Below, one piece after another: positions 61,020-64,000 of a stretch of DNA of 64,000 bases; positions within the stretch are counted from its first letter, which is position 1; each line of letters begins with the position of its first letter. The translations under genes were made by a program, and so were the position numbers. The DNA comes from Pseudomonas tremae. Its GTDB lineage: Bacteria; Pseudomonadota; Gammaproteobacteria; Pseudomonadales; Pseudomonadaceae. The stretch is taken from NCBI RefSeq assembly GCF_001401155.1, contig NZ_LJRO01000458.1, forward strand, positions 62,001 to 126,000. Direction: 5' to 3'. The notes under the pieces were generated by a model. The model ran no database searches and was not told the DNA's origin. It saw only the letters and a list, made by a program, of their open reading frames with translations.

Positions 61020-63010
61020 CAGCGCTGATCCGCTTTTTCGATCATGGCTTCCCGAAGAAAGAAATCCAGGGTCTTGCCGATGGTTGTGCTCAGTTCGATG
61101 CCAGGCGTCCAGCCTATTAACTGCCGAGCGTTGGCGATGCTCGGTTTGCGATGGCTGACGTCCTGATAGCCCTTGCCATAGAAAGACTGGCTTTCGACAT
61201 CGCGAAAGCCTGCGAACGGCGGAAAGTTGTCGCGCAGCGGGTGTGCTTCAAACTGTCGTAGCAGTTCTTCACCCAGTTGACGAATGCTGGCTTCGTTATC
61301 CGGGTTGCCGATATTGATAATCTGCCCGTTACAACGCCCGTCGCGGTTCTCGATAATTCGCGCCAGCGCTTCAATCCCGTCGGCGACATCGGTAAAGCAG
61401 CGTTTCTGGGCACCACCATCCACCAGCCGGATCGGCGTACCCTCCACCAGGTGCAAAATCAGTTGGGTAATGGCCCGAGAACTGCCGATGCGCGCCGAAT
61501 CCAGTCGATCCAGACGGGGGCCCATCCAGTTGAAGGGCCTGAACAGCGTGAACTGCAGACCTTTCTGACCGTAAGCCCAGATAACGCGATCCAGCAGTTG
61601 TTTCGATACCGAATATATCCAGCGCTGTTTGTTGATCGGGCCGACGACAAGATTTGAAGTGTCCTCGTTGAAACTTTCATCCTGGCACATGCCATAGACT
61701 TCGGAGGTCGACGGGAAAATCACGCGCTTGTTGTACTTCACGCAATAGCGGACGATTTTAAGGTTCTCTTCGAAATCCAGTTCGAACACCCTTAGCGGGT
61801 TACGGGTGTATTCGATCGGTGTGGCGATGGCCACCAGAGGCAATACCACGTCGCACTTTTTGATGTGGTATTCGATCCATTCAGTGTGGATGCTGATATC
61901 ACCTTCGATGAAGTGAAAGTTCGGTTGGATGCGCAGGCGTTCTATGGCGTCCGAACCGATGTCCATGCCGTAGATTTCATAACGGTCATCCTGCAGCAGG
62001 CGCTCTGACAGATGGTTCCCGATGAAGCCGTTGACGCCAAGGATCAACACGCGGGTGCGACGAACAGGGCGGCGTTTCTGCGTATCCAGTAGCTGTGATC
62101 CTTCTACCAGCCCGAACTCGCGAGCCAGCTGCGCGCCGCTGAGGTACAGGCCTGCGTCACCACGCTGGCCGGCAAGAATCGCCAGTGATCCCTCGCCGCA
62201 TGCAATGCGCAAGGGATCATGACTGATGACCGTCCCCGGTGCTTCGCCGTCATTGCGCAGTTCCAGGTCGGCTGCCCATATGATCAGTTTGTTGTCGCCC
62301 ACCGTGCAAAATGCGCCGGGATAGGGCTGCGTGACGGCGCGTATCAGGTCATACAGGCGCGCAGCCGGAAGCGACCAGTCGATCAGACCATCAGCCGGAG
62401 TGCGCTTGCCGAAACAAGTTGCCCGGGATTCATCCTGGGGGGTGCCGGACAGCCTGTCCTGTGCGAGCAACGGCAATGTTTCGGAAAGCAGGTCCGTTGC
62501 GGCTTCACGCAGCTTGCCATGCAGTGTCAGGGCTGTATCAGTGGCGCTGATAGGGACCCGCTGTTGTGCAAACACAGGGCCTGCGTCGGCACGCTTGACC
62601 ATCTGGTGCAGGGTGACGCCGGTTTCTGTTTCGCCATTGACCAGTACCCAGTTTGCCGGCGCCCGCCCGCGGTAGCGGGGTAACAGCGAGCCGTGGAGAT
62701 TGAAGGCTCCTTTTTTGGCGCAGGCCAGTAATGGCTCACCTAATAGCTGCCGGTAATAGAAGGAGAATATGAAGTCCGGCGCCAGTTTGGCGACACGCTC
62801 CACCCACAAGGGATGATTCGGGTCTTCAGGTGCATGCACGGTTATGCCGTGCCGTGCGCAAAGCCTGGCCACCGAGCCGAAGAACGTGTTTTCGTCGGGA
62901 TCGTCGGCATGCGTATATACCGCAGCAATCTCATAACCCGCGTCCAGCAATGCTTGCAAACCGGCACAGCCAATATCGTGATAAGCAAAGACGACCGCTT
63001 TAGAGCTCAT
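61019..63010 (-). CDS. arnA: Bifunctional UDP-glucuronate decarboxylase / UDP-Ara4N formyltransferase ArnA
   Basis: A 663-residue bifunctional enzyme. The N-terminal formyltransferase (about 1-300) has the NLHGSLLPRYRGRAP segment (asparagine-histidine) and uses 10-formyl-THF. The C-terminal decarboxylase (about 315-663) has the Rossmann GVNGFIGNHL and the YSVSKQLLDR tyrosine/lysine. It converts UDP-GlcA to UDP-4-keto-arabinose and formylates the amine after ArnB. Confidence 0.96.
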   Translation of the reverse strand: MSSKAVVFAYHDIGCAGLQALLDAGYEIAAVYTHADDPDENTFFGSVARLCARHGITVHAPEDPNHPLWVERVAKLAPDFIFSFYYRQLLGEPLLACAKKGAFNLHGSLLPRYRGRAPANWVLVNGETETGVTLHQMVKRADAGPVFAQQRVPISATDTALTLHGKLREAATDLLSETLPLLAQDRLSGTPQDESRATCFGKRTPADGLIDWSLPAARLYDLIRAVTQPYPGAFCTVGDNKLIIWAADLELRNDGEAPGTVISHDPLRIACGEGSLAILAGQRGDAGLYLSGAQLAREFGLVEGSQLLDTQKRRPVRRTRVLILGVNGFIGNHLSERLLQDDRYEIYGMDIGSDAIERLRIQPNFHFIEGDISIHTEWIEYHIKKCDVVLPLVAIATPIEYTRNPLRVFELDFEENLKIVRYCVKYNKRVIFPSTSEVYGMCQDESFNEDTSNLVVGPINKQRWIYSVSKQLLDRVIWAYGQKGLQFTLFRPFNWMGPRLDRLDSARIGSSRAITQLILHLVEGTPIRLVDGGAQKRCFTDVADGIEALARIIENRDGRCNGQIINIGNPDNEASIRQLGEELLRQFEAHPLRDNFPPFAGFRDVESQSFYGKGYQDVSHRKPSIANARQLIGWTPGIELSTTIGKTLDFFLREAMIEKADQR

Positions 63011-64000
63011 GGCGCAACCTTGTTAAGAAGGGGGGTGGCGGAAGAATCAACGTGTTCGGTCGCAGTTGCGGATGAACTGCGCACCACTTTTTCGATAAAG
63101 AAGCGCGGCCTTGCACGGACATCGCTGTACATCCGGCCCAGGTATTCACCCAGCAGGCCCATGCCGATGAATTGGCCGCCGGTAAATACAAACAACACCG
63201 CAAACAGTACGAAGGTGCCGCCGCCGGCCCACGTCGCGCCGAATATCAGACGCAGGACGATTAACAACACCGCGAACAACCCGCCGAGAAACGCCATGCT
63301 GAAACCGATGATGCTGAGCAGGCGAAGGGGCGTGGTGGTCATGCAGGTAATCAGGTCGAACATCAGGTTGACCAGCCGCATCGGGCTGTATTTGGAATCG
63401 CCGTGTTCACGTTCGGCGTGGTCAACCAGCACTTCGGTGGTGTGCCGCGCGAAACTGTTGGCCAGAATAGGGATAAAGGTGCTGCGCTCCCGGCAGGCCA
63501 GCATTGCGTCGACAATCGTGCGGCGGTACGCCCTCAGCATGCAGCCGTAATCGCTCATGGCAACGCCGGTCGAACGTTGTACCGCCAGGTTGATGAGCCT
63601 GGACGGCCAGCGCCGCCATGCTGAGTCCTGACGATTGTTGCGCACTGTGCCGACAACGTCGTAACCCTGTTCGGCTAGGTTGACCAGCCGGGGAATTTCC
63701 TCGGGAGGGTTCTGCAGATCGGCGTCGAGGGTGATCACCACGTCACCTTTGCAGTGTTCGAATCCCGCCATGATCGCCGCATGCTGGCCGTAGTTCCGGT
63801 TCAGTATCACCGCTACAAAAGGGCTGCCATCGCGCTCGGCGGCCTGCTGAAGGAGGTCCGCCGAGTCATCGCGGCTGCCATCGTCCACCAGCACGATTTC
63901 GAACGGGTGATTCAGCTGCCGACATGCTGACTCGGTCCGGCGCAGCAGTTCCGGCAGGCTTTGCCGCTCGTTGTAGACCGGGATGACGATCGACACGAAT
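63007..64000 (-). CDS. arnC: Undecaprenyl-phosphate Ara4FN transferase ArnC (partial)
   Basis: The family-2 glycosyltransferase frame begins outside the right edge; MSIVIPVYNERQSLPEL at 63996 is a little short of the usual N-terminus. It has the VLVDDGSRDDS nucleotide-sugar motif, LDADLQNPPEEI and two C-terminal membrane helices. It transfers Ara4FN from UDP to undecaprenyl phosphate. The stop overlaps arnA by 4 bp. arnB is expected just outside the window. Confidence 0.93.
   Translation of the reverse strand, partial: FVSIVIPVYNERQSLPELLRRTESACRQLNHPFEIVLVDDGSRDDSADLLQQAAERDGSPFVAVILNRNYGQHAAIMAGFEHCKGDVVITLDADLQNPPEEIPRLVNLAEQGYDVVGTVRNNRQDSAWRRWPSRLINLAVQRSTGVAMSDYGCMLRAYRRTIVDAMLACRERSTFIPILANSFARHTTEVLVDHAEREHGDSKYSPMRLVNLMFDLITCMTTTPLRLLSIIGFSMAFLGGLFAVLLIVLRLIFGATWAGGGTFVLFAVLFVFTGGQFIGMGLLGEYLGRMYSDVRARPRFFIEKVVRSSSATATEHVDSSATPLLNKVAP

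Noticed and set aside
1..64000. tRNA genes, CRISPR arrays, insertion sequences or phage genes
   Set aside because: No cloverleaf-like sequence, regularly spaced repeats, transposase or integrase was noticed on either strand by reading. A dedicated tRNA scan was not possible.

Overview
The window reads as chromosome of a plant-associated Pseudomonas, most likely of the P. syringae group. This rests on codon use and GC-rich coding style, a LOV-type blue-light hybrid kinase, a Pseudomonas-type trehalose synthase, a complete ferulate/vanillin catabolic set, a typical REPIN repeat, and an arn lipid A modification operon. No rRNA, tRNA, CRISPR array, insertion sequence or phage gene was recognised. 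The species call is inference.

Region 1 (1-11998, all + strand) is the most unusual part. It looks like one operon for a small amino-acid-derived metabolite. A methionyl-tRNA-synthetase-like ligase, a DAO/glycine-oxidase-like flavoenzyme and a SidA/IucD-type amino-acid N-hydroxylase are the three enzyme types that build N-N bonds in cupin/MetRS-type hydrazine pathways of actinomycetes. Beside them are a fused SbnA-SbnB protein (L-2,3-diaminopropionate synthesis), a second FAD/NAD(P) protein, a signal-less periplasmic-binding-protein fold, a LysE exporter, an iron-type alcohol dehydrogenase and a beta-lactamase-fold hydrolase. The SbnA-SbnB linker is encoded by an in-frame REPIN. No NRPS, PKS or siderophore synthetase is visible. 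The cluster begins left of the window, and the upstream gene's last codons are visible.

Region 2 (11958-17100) holds an FtrA-type regulator, a DJ-1/PfpI protein, a LysR regulator split at an A8 run, and trehalose synthase.

Region 3 (17126-31869) is for lignin-derived aromatics. An XylR/DmpR-type sigma-54 activator faces an aldehyde dehydrogenase and a coniferyl-alcohol-dehydrogenase-like SDR. Between them are two enhancer-like sites and a -24/-12 promoter. Then come an outer-membrane aromatic-transport protein, an MFS carrier, an OprD porin, a MarR regulator and the ech-vdh-fcs-aat operon (ferulate to vanillin to vanillate). The same ATTAAT-N3-ATTAAT palindrome lies before the porin and before ech. 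Vanillate is taken on by vanAB, 15 kb away (46760-48847), with a vanR-like gene end-to-end with vanB and two TGGATCCA palindromes in the vanA upstream region.

Region 4 (31870-46000) has a LysR remnant, a LysR regulator with pxpABC (5-oxoprolinase), a TetR regulator, a royal-jelly/yellow-family secreted protein, a small ABM-fold oxygenase, a glucarate-dehydratase-like enolase with its MFS carrier and LysR regulator, an unknown secreted protein and a GGDEF-EAL protein.

Region 5 (48994-56337) has a LysR regulator, a PuuD/PuuR-like pair, the LOV hybrid kinase, a membrane protein of unknown function and a GT39 transferase. Region 6 (56345-64000, minus strand) is arnC-A-D-T-E-F-ugd, the L-Ara4N lipid A modification operon, entering from the right edge with arnC incomplete.
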